Origin: a virus
Length of the DNA: 51,513 nt
Reading direction: 5' to 3' (one strand)
Virus record (IMG/VR): IMGVR_UViG_3300047548_000290
Span: 1 to 51,513 of that record
Below, piece by piece: positions 41,365 to 48,615 of the stretch (positions are counted from its first letter, which is position 1; each line of letters opens with the position of its first letter). Both the position numbers and the translations under genes were made by a program. Below the pieces are notes generated by a model. That model ran no database searches. It saw only the letters and a list, made by a program, of their open reading frames with translations, and had not been told where the DNA came from.

Positions 41365-43734
41365 GTGGCTATTGATAAGAACCAACAGAATCAGACTAAG
41401 CAAGCTAAGAAGTTTCAAAACTTATCGGTAGACTATTCACAGCTAGTCGGTAAGTTTTCGATGAGTGATAGGCTATCTATGTTGCAGAGTTCGGATGGCA
41501 GACAACTGCTTTCTAATCTGAGCCCTTATCAATTGGCTGATATGTTTCCTGATTATTATAAAAGACAATATCCAGATGTTGGTAAATTACTTAAATCTAT
41601 TGCTGATCCTGGTTTCAAAGGTAGAGAATATACGCGAGAGCAAGCCAATCTAGAGATGCAAAGAGGTGTGAGTGGACGCGCAGCACAACCAGAAGTTAAA
41701 CCAGGATGGGTTCGTAAATGGGAAGAACAGACTGGCCAGAAAATATCTGATCCTGGTGCAAAGGCTCAACTGTCTGATGCCAAAAGAGAACTGCTCAGAG
41801 AAATGCAGGCTAATGGTATCAAAGCTGATGATCCAAGAGTTAAATTCTTAGGCGACCTTTCTGATGATGATCTAAAGAAAGCTGGTATCTCAAAACAAAC
41901 CGACTCACAAGGTAATACAGTATATCGTCGTAATGAAATTTCAGATGAACAAGCCAAAGCTAGAGCAGAGTCTATCGATCCTAAAATTGAATCAATTAGA
42001 AAAACTATCTTAGGTAAAGAATCATCTGGTAATTATGGCATTACTAGCTTTGCAGAAGGTAAAGGTTCGACCGCATCTGGTGGTTATCAGTTTGCAGATA
42101 AAACTTGGCAAGAACAGGCTAGAAAAGCAGGTTTTGATCCTTCATTATATCCAAGAGCGATGATGGCACCAGCTGACGTTCAAGATGCTGTTGCTAGGTC
42201 ATATATCAAAGATATTCTTCGCCGAAATAATGGTGACATTTCTGCTGTGCCAAGAGAATGGTATGCAGGACCAAAAGGTTATCTAAACGAAAACGAATTA
42301 AAGGTCAATAGAGGATTGACCGTCGAACAATATACATCAGATTGGATGCGTAGATATGAATCCAATGCAAAAGCCTCTGGTGTTCCTGGCTCACAAATTG
42401 CATTTAGTCTTGAAGAAGCCAAGAAACAAATGCGTGGTGAAGAAGAAAGTTTCTTAGCTGGTAAAACAGAAATAGGACAACTGCCTCAAGGTTTGAGCCA
42501 AGGTGTTACATCTTTTTATAACAAATTAACAGATCGACAAAAGCAAGACTTCTATAGAATGTTAACCGCAGCTGGTGGCGGATCAAATCCAGAACAAATA
42601 CAGTCTGCTGTTGGTAAAGTTAATGACTTATATAAACAAGATCCTAGAGCCGTTCAGCAAGGTATTTTTTCAGGAAATGGAAGATTATTATTCTCAGACC
42701 AATCGGTAGCCGAGAGAGCAGCACAACTTAGCCCCGATATGCAAGGCGCTTTGAATAAATTTCAAGAATTTGCTCCTGAAGGCACAACGATCACTAGCAC
42801 CTATAGATCACCAGAACATGAAATTGAAAGAAGAAAGCCTGGTGGTCCTGGTGCACACTCTCGCGGTTCTGCTGTAGATGTTAGAACTGGAGGTAAATCA
42901 AGAGAAGAATTACAACAAACTATTCAGGCTCTTAAACGTGCAGGCTTCACTAAAATTCTACTAGAAGGTGATCACATTCACGCAGAAGTAAATCCTGGTC
43001 AGAGTTTTCATATTTCAAATCTTGGTCAAGGTAATCCAAATATCGATCTTAGATCAGCTCATGATGCCGCTTCTCTTGTGGCTTACAATGAAGAATTGCC
43101 TGGTCAGCAACTTGATAGAGAAAGACCTAAGCCACCTGCTCAGGCTAAAACAGAACCTACTCTTGCTCCTAGCGAAGTCACCGCAACACAAGAGCAGCAG
43201 CCTAATAAACCAGAAAGAATTTCAAGTTATACACCTGCTGAACAATTACTTGTCGATAGAACTGTTAGTGTTTTTGCCGAAGGTGGATCTAAGAGCATTA
43301 ATAGTGATCAAATCAAAGCTATGCCTATTAAAAGCATAAAAGGTGATAATTCGGTTGTGGTTGATAAGAGTAACAATCCTCTTTTCACAATGAACACAAA
43401 AGAGGAACAGGCTGTTTACAATCCAAAGACAAGACAGGTTGATGTTCAACCTCTTAGCAAAACAAATCCTGATGCACTTGGTGAGAAACAGACTACAGAA
43501 ACTATGTCTGATACAGAAAATACACCACTTAAAGAAAATCAGCAGCAACCTACTATTCAACCTACAATGCCAGAGTCTAGTAGTGTTAGATCGTCAGATA
43601 CTTCTTTGACAATCACAGATGATATATTCAAAGACCCTAGCTTTAGACGAGCCATCGGTAAAACGAGATTTGTTGATACAGGTGATGCAGCACTAGGCGG
43701 CCACTTCGGTATGGCTAACGCCGACCTTGGATAA
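41365..43734 (+). CDS. Baseplate hub protein with transglycosylase-like and M15-type peptidase domains
   Basis: 789 residues from a GTG start at 41365 (AAAGG about 9 nt upstream). The N-terminal 200 residues are helical. At about 205-335 is a lytic-transglycosylase-like domain (SIRKTILGKESSGNYGITSF with candidate catalytic Glu219, then GGYQFADKTWQEQA). At about 450-545 is a peptidase M15 (VanY/endolysin-type) pattern: TSTYRSPEHE, GAHSRGSAVDV with His498 and Asp505, and EGDHIHAEV with His537/His539. The C-terminus is Pro/Gln/Thr-rich (from about 570). It is positioned where T4 has hub and tape-measure genes. Two wall-cutting domains may replace the missing gp5 lysozyme. A terminator follows. 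Confidence 0.8.
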   Translation: MAIDKNQQNQTKQAKKFQNLSVDYSQLVGKFSMSDRLSMLQSSDGRQLLSNLSPYQLADMFPDYYKRQYPDVGKLLKSIADPGFKGREYTREQANLEMQRGVSGRAAQPEVKPGWVRKWEEQTGQKISDPGAKAQLSDAKRELLREMQANGIKADDPRVKFLGDLSDDDLKKAGISKQTDSQGNTVYRRNEISDEQAKARAESIDPKIESIRKTILGKESSGNYGITSFAEGKGSTASGGYQFADKTWQEQARKAGFDPSLYPRAMMAPADVQDAVARSYIKDILRRNNGDISAVPREWYAGPKGYLNENELKVNRGLTVEQYTSDWMRRYESNAKASGVPGSQIAFSLEEAKKQMRGEEESFLAGKTEIGQLPQGLSQGVTSFYNKLTDRQKQDFYRMLTAAGGGSNPEQIQSAVGKVNDLYKQDPRAVQQGIFSGNGRLLFSDQSVAERAAQLSPDMQGALNKFQEFAPEGTTITSTYRSPEHEIERRKPGGPGAHSRGSAVDVRTGGKSREELQQTIQALKRAGFTKILLEGDHIHAEVNPGQSFHISNLGQGNPNIDLRSAHDAASLVAYNEELPGQQLDRERPKPPAQAKTEPTLAPSEVTATQEQQPNKPERISSYTPAEQLLVDRTVSVFAEGGSKSINSDQIKAMPIKSIKGDNSVVVDKSNNPLFTMNTKEEQAVYNPKTRQVDVQPLSKTNPDALGEKQTTETMSDTENTPLKENQQQPTIQPTMPESSSVRSSDTSLTITDDIFKDPSFRRAIGKTRFVDTGDAALGGHFGMANADLG

Positions 43735-43736
43735 CA

Positions 43737-43762
43737 AAAGAGGGGACCGAAGCCCCCTCTTT
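43737..43762. terminator. Bidirectional hairpin terminator between the hub hydrolase gene and gp32
   Basis: AAAGAGGGG, an 8-nt loop (ACCGAAGC), then CCCCTCTTT: a 9-bp stem ending in T on the plus strand and preceded by AAAG, so it can act on both converging transcripts. It lies just after the 789-residue gene's stop and just before the gp32 stop on the opposite strand. Confidence 0.85.
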
Positions 43763-43772
43763 CATTCGCACC

Positions 43773-44690
43773 TCACATGGCCAACTTTTTGAAAGCGGCC
43801 AATTCTTCATCATCTTCTTCATCAGTATCAAATGGTGCGGTTTCTTCTGCGGCTGTCTTCGGCTTATTGAAGACAGGCTTCTCAGAAGCCATTGGCTTAG
43901 GCTCAGAACGTGGTGCGGAGAAATCACCGCTTACACCAAGAACCTCATCCAACTTCTTCTTGAGTTCTTCATAAGACTTGAAGTTCTTCGGATCAACAAA
44001 CTCCTTGAGTGAGTATTGCTTCTTCCAAATCTTTTCGAGTTCTTCGTCATCGTCATTCAGAGCAGCCGAACCTTCAAAGATTGACTGATCATAATTTGGA
44101 TAACCATCGACAGTGCGAATACGGAGCTTGAAGTTAGCACCCTTCCAGAAATCAAATGGATTTACTGGCTTGTCGCCTTCAAATTCAGGATTCATAAGCA
44201 TGGTGATCTTGTCGAAAATCTTCTTACCATACTTAAACAGAAAGACTTTGCCTTCATTATCAGGATTCTTGGGATCAGAAATCACAAGAATGTTTGAGAT
44301 GTAATGAAGACGGCGCTTTTGATCACGAGCCTGCTTACGCTGCCATGATGCATCGTCGCTGGATTCATTCCAAAGTTTGCTGTTGTATTCTGAGACCGGA
44401 TCTTTTTGATTGAGAGTGGTCAGCGAGTTTTCGATATACCACTTGCCGGTCGGACCCTTGAAGCCATGATCAAAGATACGCACCCAAGGCAGAGCATCGT
44501 CGCCATCAACCGCTGGCGGCGGAAGAAAACGGATGATTGCAGCGCCGTTGCCGGACTTATCACGCTCTAGTTTCCAGAAACGATCATCACCCTTCTTTTC
44601 AGAAGTGGCTGGTGCATTGACCTTTTCAATTTCTTTGGCTAGACGTTCGAGGGTGTTTGAGGACTTCTTGAGGGATGAAAAACTTGACAT
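43773..44690 (-). CDS. 32: Single-stranded DNA-binding protein gp32
   Basis: 305 residues from the ATG at 44690 (MSSFSSLKKSSN), with a good SD (AAAGGAG). Motifs include DRFWKLERDKSGNGAAIIRFLPPP near residue 36, FDHGFKGPTGKWYIENSLTTLNQKDPVSEYNSKLW near 67-100, HYISNILVISDPKNPDNEGKVFLFKYGKKIFDKI near 125-158, and the FKSYEELKKKLDEVLG helix before an acidic tail. Compared with T4 gp32, the zinc-binding Cys residues are absent (T4 has ETCSSTHGDYDSCPVC). A strong host-type promoter lies upstream. The zinc-free form is probably shared with other T4-like phages of non-enteric bacteria. Binds ssDNA in replication. Confidence 0.93.
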   Translation of the reverse strand: MSSFSSLKKSSNTLERLAKEIEKVNAPATSEKKGDDRFWKLERDKSGNGAAIIRFLPPPAVDGDDALPWVRIFDHGFKGPTGKWYIENSLTTLNQKDPVSEYNSKLWNESSDDASWQRKQARDQKRRLHYISNILVISDPKNPDNEGKVFLFKYGKKIFDKITMLMNPEFEGDKPVNPFDFWKGANFKLRIRTVDGYPNYDQSIFEGSAALNDDDEELEKIWKKQYSLKEFVDPKNFKSYEELKKKLDEVLGVSGDFSAPRSEPKPMASEKPVFNKPKTAAEETAPFDTDEEDDEELAAFKKLAM

Positions 44691-44736
44691 TGTATGCTCC
44701 TTTGTATAAGCGTTGTGTAAGCGAAGTATATTTTGT

Positions 44737-44765
44737 ATAGTAACACACCAATCTCGGTATGTCAA
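44737..44765 (-). promoter_or_regulatory. Host sigma70-type promoter for gp32
   Basis: On the minus strand, TTGACA (44765-44760), a 17-nt spacer and TACTAT (44742-44737). Spacing and boxes are near consensus. Expected start about 40 nt upstream of the gp32 ATG. Confidence 0.75.
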
Positions 44766-44789
44766 TAGTATATAGATGATTTTTTATTA

Positions 44790-45137
44790 TCACCTACGAT
44801 AACCATCATGGTTATAAGTTGGGTCTGTGCCGCCATTAGCACCTTTTGCATCAACTACACCAACAGAGCCAACCGCACCGACTCCACCAGTAGCACCAAC
44901 ACAGTTCATGGCATGAGAAGTCACGCGATGAAATGATGGGCAACCATCATTGTAGCAGACATAACCAAATGCTTTTCCGTTAAAGTCTATTCCACATTTA
45001 GAACAGACATTGTTGATAGGCGATGTATTAACCTTCACTGGCTGTCTACCGTCTCTCAAACCTTTTTCATAGCCAGCATCAAAGCCGTCTTTGAAACCTT
45101 CTTTATACATATTCTTCATTGCATCTTCATTCACCAT
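44790..45137 (-). CDS. Zinc-binding small protein with a glycine-rich tail
   Basis: 115 residues: MVNEDAMKNMYKEGFKDGFDAGYEKGLRDGRQPVKVNTSPINN is repetitive and charged, with GFxDGFxxGYxxGLRDG tandem helices. It is followed by CSKCGIDFNGKAFGYVCYNDGCP (four Cys, likely one zinc) and a low-complexity GATGGVGAVGSVGVVDAKGANGG tail. It is found between gp59 and gp32 and is tightly overlapped with gp59. Function unknown. The FxDGFxxGYxxG repeats also occur at the starts of other phage zinc-ribbon proteins. Confidence 0.65.
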   Translation of the reverse strand: MVNEDAMKNMYKEGFKDGFDAGYEKGLRDGRQPVKVNTSPINNVCSKCGIDFNGKAFGYVCYNDGCPSFHRVTSHAMNCVGATGGVGAVGSVGVVDAKGANGGTDPTYNHDGYRR

Positions 45138-45735
45138 CAGAATACTCCTTGATCTTTTCTTTCAATATCTGCAATACCTTTTTCTTATCATACTCTAAGA
45201 AAGGATAGAGTTTGACAACTACATTGCGATACTTAGTCCAGATATAATCATCATCTAGCTTCTCATCAAAGACCTTAGAGAAACCGATGAAGCGGTCCAG
45301 AATGGCAAATGTTTCAGGCGAGATTGTGCCATTCATCAGACAGTTCAGAACAGGTGGTATCTGACCGTCTTTTATCTTGAAAGCACACTCCGGCGAATAC
45401 TCGCCAAATAATTTATCTAGTTCATTTGCAAATACATAAGAAAAGGCTTGCTTACGCTTTGCATAGGCTAGATAAATGTCATGTGCATCATCTTCTAAAA
45501 AATCACCAACCCAACTCTTGCCTGCCATCAGATTAGCAATGAGAAAGTCTTTCATCTGATTTGCATCGACCTTGCGCGACAACTTCTGAAATTGAAAGCG
45601 GTCACGCCGAGCCATGAAACTATCAGGCGATGCATTGGTCTTACCATGATACTTGAAGTAATCATAGCTAGGTTGCGTGAAGTGGTTCTTCAACGCCAAG
45701 AAAAGACTGTATGTGTCAAATGATGACATTCTCAT
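45127..45735 (-). CDS. 59: DNA helicase loader gp59-like
   Basis: 202 residues from the ATG overlapping the previous stop (ATGA). The pattern MARRDRFQFQKLSRKVDANQMKDFLIANLMAGKSWVGDFLEDDAHDIYLAYAKRKQ (broken here across about residues 42-97) matches T4 gp59 (KRRDKYFFQKLSEKYKLKELALIFISNLVANQDAWIGDISDADALVFYREYIGRLKQ). The C-terminal half has the FETFAIL-like GTISPETFAILDRFIGF and WTKYRNVVVKLYPFL. Gp59 loads the helicase onto gp32-covered DNA. It lies next to gp32 as in T4. Confidence 0.88.
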   Translation of the reverse strand: MRMSSFDTYSLFLALKNHFTQPSYDYFKYHGKTNASPDSFMARRDRFQFQKLSRKVDANQMKDFLIANLMAGKSWVGDFLEDDAHDIYLAYAKRKQAFSYVFANELDKLFGEYSPECAFKIKDGQIPPVLNCLMNGTISPETFAILDRFIGFSKVFDEKLDDDYIWTKYRNVVVKLYPFLEYDKKKVLQILKEKIKEYSDGE

Positions 45736-46448
45736 GATCCAAGTGCAGCAGCCGCCATTTTCTTTAGAAGTTCATCAGGTGTTTTGAGAGGTCCAAAGGC
45801 CGAGAATGTATCTGAAACTGGCATAATCGGTGAATTGAGAAAATCTCCAGCCTCTTTATCAAAGTCTTTATCTTTTGTCCAACCTCTTTTCAAAAACTTC
45901 TCGACGCGCCATTCAGCAATATCACCTTTACCATTTCGCACCAACTTCTTATTCTTCAATGCATCATAGGCTTGGCGAGTGATATACAGTTTAGCTTCAC
46001 CAATATTGTATGATATTGTGGCATGAGCCAAATCGAAATGATCGACTAGTTCTCGGCGCGTCTTATATTTTGTAAAGATATATTGATAATCAAACATGGT
46101 GTCCGCTTCTTGCTCAGTAAACACACTTGTAATCATATCATTATATCGGGTATAATGTTCATGACTTTTGATAGAATTAGGTCTATTGGCTATGGCATTA
46201 CCGATATAAGCCTGACCAGCGAAACTGGTATTGTGATCGTCTAGATAGAATACATCAATATCATTCAGTTCTTCATTATGAAACCAAGAAACAAAACAAC
46301 CACCAGCAATGACAATCTTGCCCATGTCGATTTGATTATTCAAACCTTTTAGGCTGCCTAATTTCTCAACAAGACGAAACGCATGTTTAGTTGCATTGCG
46401 CTTGAGAGACTTGATTAATAATTCTTCACTAGAATTGAAATGTGTCAT
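45732..46448 (-). CDS. Pol-beta-like nucleotidyltransferase-fold protein
   Basis: 238 residues. The segment KIVIAGGCFVSWFHNEELNDIDVFYLDDHN (broken here, about residues 44-73) fits the nucleotidyltransferase fold: GG-x-x-x-S/R ... N-D-I-D-V-F/Y with the metal-binding DxD. The following region has a DFDYQYIFTKYKTRRELVDHFDLAHATISYNIGEAKLYITRQAYDAL stretch, typical of phage proteins of this family. Substrate unknown. It lies between gp33 and gp59, overlapping both by 4 nt. Confidence 0.65.
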   Translation of the reverse strand: MTHFNSSEELLIKSLKRNATKHAFRLVEKLGSLKGLNNQIDMGKIVIAGGCFVSWFHNEELNDIDVFYLDDHNTSFAGQAYIGNAIANRPNSIKSHEHYTRYNDMITSVFTEQEADTMFDYQYIFTKYKTRRELVDHFDLAHATISYNIGEAKLYITRQAYDALKNKKLVRNGKGDIAEWRVEKFLKRGWTKDKDFDKEAGDFLNSPIMPVSDTFSAFGPLKTPDELLKKMAAAALGS

Positions 46449-46672
46449 ATTGGTAACTTCGATGTGTTTGACTTTGGCAAGAAATGCAGTTCTTCGGCTT
46501 CTAGTTTGATCTTAGACTTCAATGCACCAGAGACTAACTTAGCAGCAGTCTCAACCTCAAAGCCAGTCTGCTCACAATATAGAACGACCGCTTCCATATA
46601 TGTAATATCTTTTTCCCATACTAAGTTTTCGATTAGCATGGAAAAGTTAGTGATTTCTTCTTTGGTTGCCAT
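46445..46672 (-). CDS. 33: Late-transcription coactivator gp33
   Basis: 75 residues. ATKEEITNFSMLIENLVWEKDITYMEAVVLYCEQTGFEVETAAKLVSGALKSKIKLEAEELHFLPKSNTSKLPI (broken here): the MEAVVLYCEQTGFEVEVAA pattern and the terminal ALKSKI-x-x-EA-x-x-L-x-x-x-x-x-x-S-K-L-P-I match gp33 of T4-like phages. It bridges RNA polymerase and the sliding clamp for late promoters. The TATAAATA boxes in this window are its expected targets with the sigma-like gp55. It is coupled to the upstream and downstream genes by overlaps. Confidence 0.85.
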   Translation of the reverse strand: MATKEEITNFSMLIENLVWEKDITYMEAVVLYCEQTGFEVETAAKLVSGALKSKIKLEAEELHFLPKSNTSKLPI

Positions 46673-46938
46673 TATTGACTCAGCGTTTTCTCAAGGTCTA
46701 CGAAAATAAGGAACAAAAACTTGCCGGCAAAGATAGCCATCAAGAGATTTGCTGATCCGTAGAGCATCAATGTAAATACTATTATAACATCAAAGACAAC
46801 GGAAAGCAAGACCGATCTTACTCTGTCTTCAAAATCTTCATGGAATTTTATTGCTGACCATAACGTAAGATAAGCCGTAGTCATCCCAAGGATGACTACG
46901 ACCATCAAAGCAATCATAGATGCTATGATATATGACAT
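46672..46938 (-). CDS. Small membrane protein
   Basis: 88 residues with hydrophobic segments: IIASMIALMVVVILGMTTAYLTLW (about 4-27), VLLSVVFDVIIVFTLMLYGSANLLMAIFAGKFLFLIFV (about 43-80). This predicts two or three membrane helices with a charged loop FHEDFEDRVR between them. No functional motif. It overlaps gp33 by one base. The membrane location suggests a role in host takeover or lysis control, but nothing in the sequence shows which. Confidence 0.65.
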   Translation of the reverse strand: MSYIIASMIALMVVVILGMTTAYLTLWSAIKFHEDFEDRVRSVLLSVVFDVIIVFTLMLYGSANLLMAIFAGKFLFLIFVDLEKTLSQ

Positions 46939-46946
46939 GATGTTTC

Positions 46947-47198
46947 TTATCCGTTAGAAACGAAGTCGTTCAGTTTTCTTGCTTCTGCAATTACTTCCTC
47001 GGTAGATACCGTAGGCATATCAGGAAAGGTTGGAAGTTTGAAAAATTCGCCAGATGCGGCTTTCATACTCCATTCTTCGCGCTTCATATTCCAATCGTTC
47101 TCCAATTGCTGGCGAACGGCAAAGTTCTTATCGTTACAAATACCTTGAGCAAGATGCAAAAGGCTGGCGCGAAGTTCATAAGGGGTTTTGTTTGACAT
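46947..47198 (-). CDS. Conserved small phage protein, function unknown
   Basis: 83 residues: NKTPYELRASLLHLAQGICNDKNFAVRQQLENDWNMKREEW ... FPDMPTVSTEEVIAEARKLNDFVSNG. The TPYELRxxLLxLA start and the P-x-V-S-T-E-E-V-I-A-x-A-x-x-L-N-x-F-V-S end match a small family common in T4-like phages, without known function. A good SD (AGGAG) lies before the ATG. It lies directly downstream of the tmRNA gene and could be on the same primary transcript. Confidence 0.75.
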   Translation of the reverse strand: MSNKTPYELRASLLHLAQGICNDKNFAVRQQLENDWNMKREEWSMKAASGEFFKLPTFPDMPTVSTEEVIAEARKLNDFVSNG

Positions 47199-47216
47199 GG
47201 TATTCTCCTGTGTTTG

Positions 47217-47545
47217 TGTGTCAAAGTGGGCCCGTTCTGTTTCGAGGTGGAACCCATACCCAAGAGGTTACGCGGCTAAGCGAGCCTCAACAACGAAGTT
47301 ATCGTTGGCATTTATGGTTTTTGCTTTTGGTCTCGGTACAGTCTTTACTACGCCTGTCGATCCTATTTCGCCCCCAGCAAAGACACTCCACAGCAGCGTT
47401 TCGAACCGCTACCTGACCCGCGGAAGGTGTTCCGGAAAGACTCCGCATTTATGTATTAAGTGGCGAAGTGTCTATGGTGGAGGCGGCGGGTACTGCCCCC
47501 GCGTCCAGTTCGTCTATTGCACTTAACGTCAACGACCTCAGCATG
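47217..47545 (-). ncRNA. ssrA: Circularly permuted (two-piece) tmRNA
   Basis: Transcript order on the minus strand: acceptor piece (about 47545 to 47475), intervening segment (47474-47376), coding piece (47375 to about 47217). The acceptor piece ends CGCCTCCACCA. The coding piece starts GGGGGCG, and the two form a 7-bp acceptor stem with one G-U. The T stem GCGGG/CCCGC is present, with an unusual loop GGCAGTA. The coding piece opens GGATCGACAGG-like and carries the tag reading frame at 47309-47268: ANDNFVVEARLAA then TAA. Alphaproteobacteria have this permuted form and ANDN-type tags. The intervening segment has complementary ends (AGACACT with AGTGTCT). Ends of both pieces are approximate. 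The RNA rescues stalled ribosomes. Confidence 0.9.
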
Positions 47546-47549
47546 GTAT

Positions 47550-47578
47550 ATATTATATCAAATCTCTCTGGAAGTCAA
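47550..47578 (-). promoter_or_regulatory. Sigma70-type promoter of the tmRNA gene
   Basis: On the minus strand TTGACT (47578-47573), a 17-nt spacer and TAATAT (47555-47550). A TATAAT frame overlaps with 15-nt spacing. The boxes overlap the 3' end of the preceding small membrane protein gene. Expected start near 47545, the beginning of the acceptor piece. Confidence 0.65.
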
Positions 47579-47755
47579 GCGTTTATTTTTTTCATAAGGT
47601 ACAATCTTATCACCTTTGAGAGCGATAATTTTCTGATCAAGAAGGCTGCCGAGTGTTGCTTCGATACCTAACTTTACACCTTGCTTATGATTCCACCAAG
47701 CACAGAAACCAAAGAGTAGAGCAAGCCCAATGGCTCCATAAAGGTCAATATACAT
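47558..47755 (-). CDS. Small single-pass membrane protein
   Basis: 65 residues from the ATG at 47755 (MYIDLYGAIGLALLFGFCAWW), chosen for the AAGGAA upstream. A longer start inside the exonuclease gene is possible. One membrane segment (about 7-24), then a charged tail KQGVKLGIEATLGSLLDQKIIALKGDKIVPYEKNKRL. No known domain. It overlaps the exonuclease gene by 11 nt, and its 3' end overlaps the tmRNA promoter. Confidence 0.65.
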   Translation of the reverse strand: MYIDLYGAIGLALLFGFCAWWNHKQGVKLGIEATLGSLLDQKIIALKGDKIVPYEKNKRLTSREI

Positions 47756-48431
47756 TTGAATGTTCCTTTTTATAGTTCTCGATTTTTTCGATGAGGGAAT
47801 CAACGTAGTCGATACGGTTCTTCACAAAGATTTGCGGCTTCTCCATGCCATCAACAGATATGATGATTACAATTTGATTGACACTTCGACCTGTCATCTC
47901 CTCATACATGAGAGAATATGCTGTGCCTTGCTCAAAGTAATTCTGGATCCATTCTTCTTTCTTCTCTTTCGTAGAAGTCTTGAAATCGATGATTGAGGGC
48001 ACTCCGGCATATTCTGCGATAACGTCAGTTCTGCCTGCGACACCTAATACCTCTGAGTAAAGCGGGCTTTCAATATAATGTATATTGTCGATCAAGTCAA
48101 TAGTTGATTGAATGTCCTTGAAGGCTTGTTTCATATCAGGCATAACATCTTCAAAGATCAGTTTTGCTTCCTCATTGCACAAATACTTTTCGAGCATATT
48201 GTGAAACTTGGTACCACGAATAGAGGCGCGAGTGGAGATTTTATTGGCTTCTTCCTGACCAACACGCTTACGCCACTCAAAGATCATTTGTTTCTTTGAA
48301 TGACCAAGAACGGTTGTAACTGAGGGAAGTTTTTTGCCTGTTGGAGTAATGTAGAACCTCTGACCATCAATTTCTTCGGTGGGCAGAGGTTCTAACTTAG
48401 GCCTGTTGCTAAGGTATCGAAATGTTTTCAT
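47745..48431 (-). CDS. PD-(D/E)XK exonuclease, MGME1/Cas4-like
   Basis: 228 residues. Motifs of the RecB-like exonuclease family: RGTKFHNMLEKYL with His77, GVAGRTDVIAEYAGVPSIIDFKTSTK with Asp136, Asp149 and Lys151, and a following QGTAYSLMYEEMTGR helix (Gln-x-x-x-Tyr). The opening PSVTTVLGHSKKQMIFEWRKRVGQEEA is typical of the mitochondrial MGME1-type group. Such proteins in T4-like phages are predicted to cut single-stranded DNA in replication or recombination. It starts with a 4-nt overlap with the preceding 61-residue gene. Confidence 0.85.
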   Translation of the reverse strand: MKTFRYLSNRPKLEPLPTEEIDGQRFYITPTGKKLPSVTTVLGHSKKQMIFEWRKRVGQEEANKISTRASIRGTKFHNMLEKYLCNEEAKLIFEDVMPDMKQAFKDIQSTIDLIDNIHYIESPLYSEVLGVAGRTDVIAEYAGVPSIIDFKTSTKEKKEEWIQNYFEQGTAYSLMYEEMTGRSVNQIVIIISVDGMEKPQIFVKNRIDYVDSLIEKIENYKKEHSNVY

Positions 48432-48613
48432 GGGAGTTTTGAGTTAGACTTTTCAGCCTGTAATTCACCTTTCTCAGCCATCACTTTCTTAAACTCTTTT
48501 TCTTTTGAGAGGGACCAAGCCCACTTGCTAGCCATATTGGTGCCAGGATTTGGTCCTACTTGTTCAAAATACTTTTTGAGTTTCGCATAGTATTCTTCAT
48601 CACCAATTTTCAT
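48428..48613 (-). CDS. Small conserved protein, function unknown
   Basis: 61 residues from the ATG at 48613 (MKIGDEEYYAKLKKYFEQVGPNPGTNMASKWAWSLSKEKEFKKVMAEKGELQAEKSNSKLP), which has a GGAG 5 nt upstream. A GTG two codons earlier is a weaker option. Charged and helical, no domain recognised. It lies between the DUF3293-like gene and the exonuclease, overlapping the latter by 4 nt. Confidence 0.6.
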   Translation of the reverse strand: MKIGDEEYYAKLKKYFEQVGPNPGTNMASKWAWSLSKEKEFKKVMAEKGELQAEKSNSKLP

Positions 48614-48615
48614 AA

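Noticed and set aside
44691-44765. Longer start (MTYRDW) for gp32
   Set aside because: It would lie over the -35/-10 promoter; the ATG at 44690 has a good SD and fits gp32 N-termini.
47391-47415. TTCGAA hairpin in the tmRNA region resembling a tRNA T arm
   Set aside because: It lies in the segment between the two tmRNA pieces; the acceptor-adjacent T stem is GCGGG/CCCGC, so this is not part of a separate tRNA.
47054-47526. Plus-strand reading frames across the tmRNA region
   Set aside because: They run antisense to the tmRNA and the 83-residue gene, with no ribosome binding site or recognised protein.
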